Positions 63,898 through 64,000 of a stretch of DNA of 64,000 nucleotides are shown here, one piece after another. Positions within the stretch are counted from its first letter, which is position 1. Each line of letters begins with the position of its first letter. The notes under the pieces were generated by a model that searched no databases, was not told the origin of the DNA, and saw only the letters and a list, made by a program, of their open reading frames with translations. The stretch covers positions 3,162,001 through 3,226,000 of the forward strand of contig NZ_CP139438.1 in assembly GCF_034258515.1 (NCBI RefSeq), written 5' to 3'. Position numbers and translations under genes: made by a program. This stretch comes from Pseudarthrobacter oxydans (GTDB taxonomy: Bacteria; Actinomycetota; Actinomycetes; Actinomycetales; Micrococcaceae).

Positions 63898-63903
63898 TAT
63901 ACT
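63898..63903 (+). promoter_or_regulatory. Possible -10 element at right edge
   Basis: TATACT at 63898-63903 is a good -10; a -35 (TGGCTG) 16 bp upstream is weak. It could drive a gene that begins near 63954. Confidence 0.3.
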
Positions 63904-63953
63904 CAAAGCTCAGCTACGCTCCCTGCTGAGGTGGCCGGCCGGCGCCCTGAACA

Positions 63954-64000
63954 ATGGCCCAAGACCCGAGCAGGAAGCCAGTACCGGCCGGTGGAAACCC
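63954..64000 (+). CDS. Possible start of an open reading frame cut by the window edge
   Basis: An ATG at 63954 opens MAQDPSRKPVPAGG before the window ends. No clear ribosome-binding site is seen. The first residues are polar and not recognised. It is noted because a -10-like TATACT lies 51 bp upstream. Confidence 0.25.
   Translation, partial: MAQDPSRKPVPAGGN

Overview
The window is a high-GC actinobacterial chromosome segment, most consistent with Arthrobacter/Pseudarthrobacter (Micrococcaceae). The clues are the S10/spc/alpha/str/rpoBC gene orders, a tRNA-Trp-secE-nusG junction, Ala/Glu-rich tails on several ribosomal proteins, frequent GTG/TTG starts and PspC-type sensor kinases. This assignment is by inference, without any database search. 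No rRNA, insertion sequence, prophage or CRISPR array was seen.

Layout. 1-2504: end of a tad (Flp pilus) cluster with the C-terminal part of the TadA/CpaF ATPase, then TadB and TadC. 2590-5777: an HPt-like protein without its phospho-accepting His, an OmpR-type regulator and a divergent six-TM PAS histidine kinase. 5845-9984: truA and the alpha-operon genes rplQ, rpoA, rpsK, rpsM, rpmJ and infA (minus strand; no rpsD). 10152-14618: a P1-family peptidase and a CUT1-type sugar ABC transporter (two permeases and a Tat/lipobox binding protein, no ATPase). 14705-17490: map, adk, secY. 17706-21868: spc operon rplO to rplN (no rpsN). 21869-22504: a long gap with a nested-palindrome repeat. 22505-27875: S10 operon rpsQ to rpsJ. 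28286-29722: a GH1 beta-glucosidase. 29754-34465: a 41-aa membrane protein, then tuf, fusA, rpsG and rpsL. 34860-42387: rpoC and rpoB. 42850-44546: a thiolase and a YbaK-type editing protein. 44614-51158: rplL, rplJ, two tandem double-GNAT proteins, rplA, rplK, nusG, secE and tRNA-Trp. 51433-52650: an aminotransferase. 52791-57018: a PspC/LiaF-like envelope-stress module (regulator and kinase facing three small or medium membrane proteins). 57180-63704: a phosphofructokinase, GNAT, MFS exporter, ankyrin protein, YgfZ, a nitrobindin-like protein, a 37-aa membrane protein and an unknown polytopic membrane protein.

How it fits together. About two thirds of the window is the core gene-expression machinery, almost all on the minus strand: ribosomal proteins, RNA polymerase, elongation factors, NusG and SecYE. 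The accessory cassettes (sugar uptake, beta-glucosidase, thiolase/YbaK, GNAT pair) sit at operon boundaries of this block, and strong hairpin terminators mark most of those boundaries.

The most interesting signals are: (i) an 11-bp motif, CCGCTATATGA, found once upstream of rpoA and twice upstream of rpoB; (ii) two copies of a nested inverted-repeat element with identical ends; (iii) the PspC-kinase/LiaF-like module; (iv) a His-less HPt protein beside a two-component pair; (v) a terminator-like hairpin in the rplJL leader; and (vi) two very small membrane proteins.
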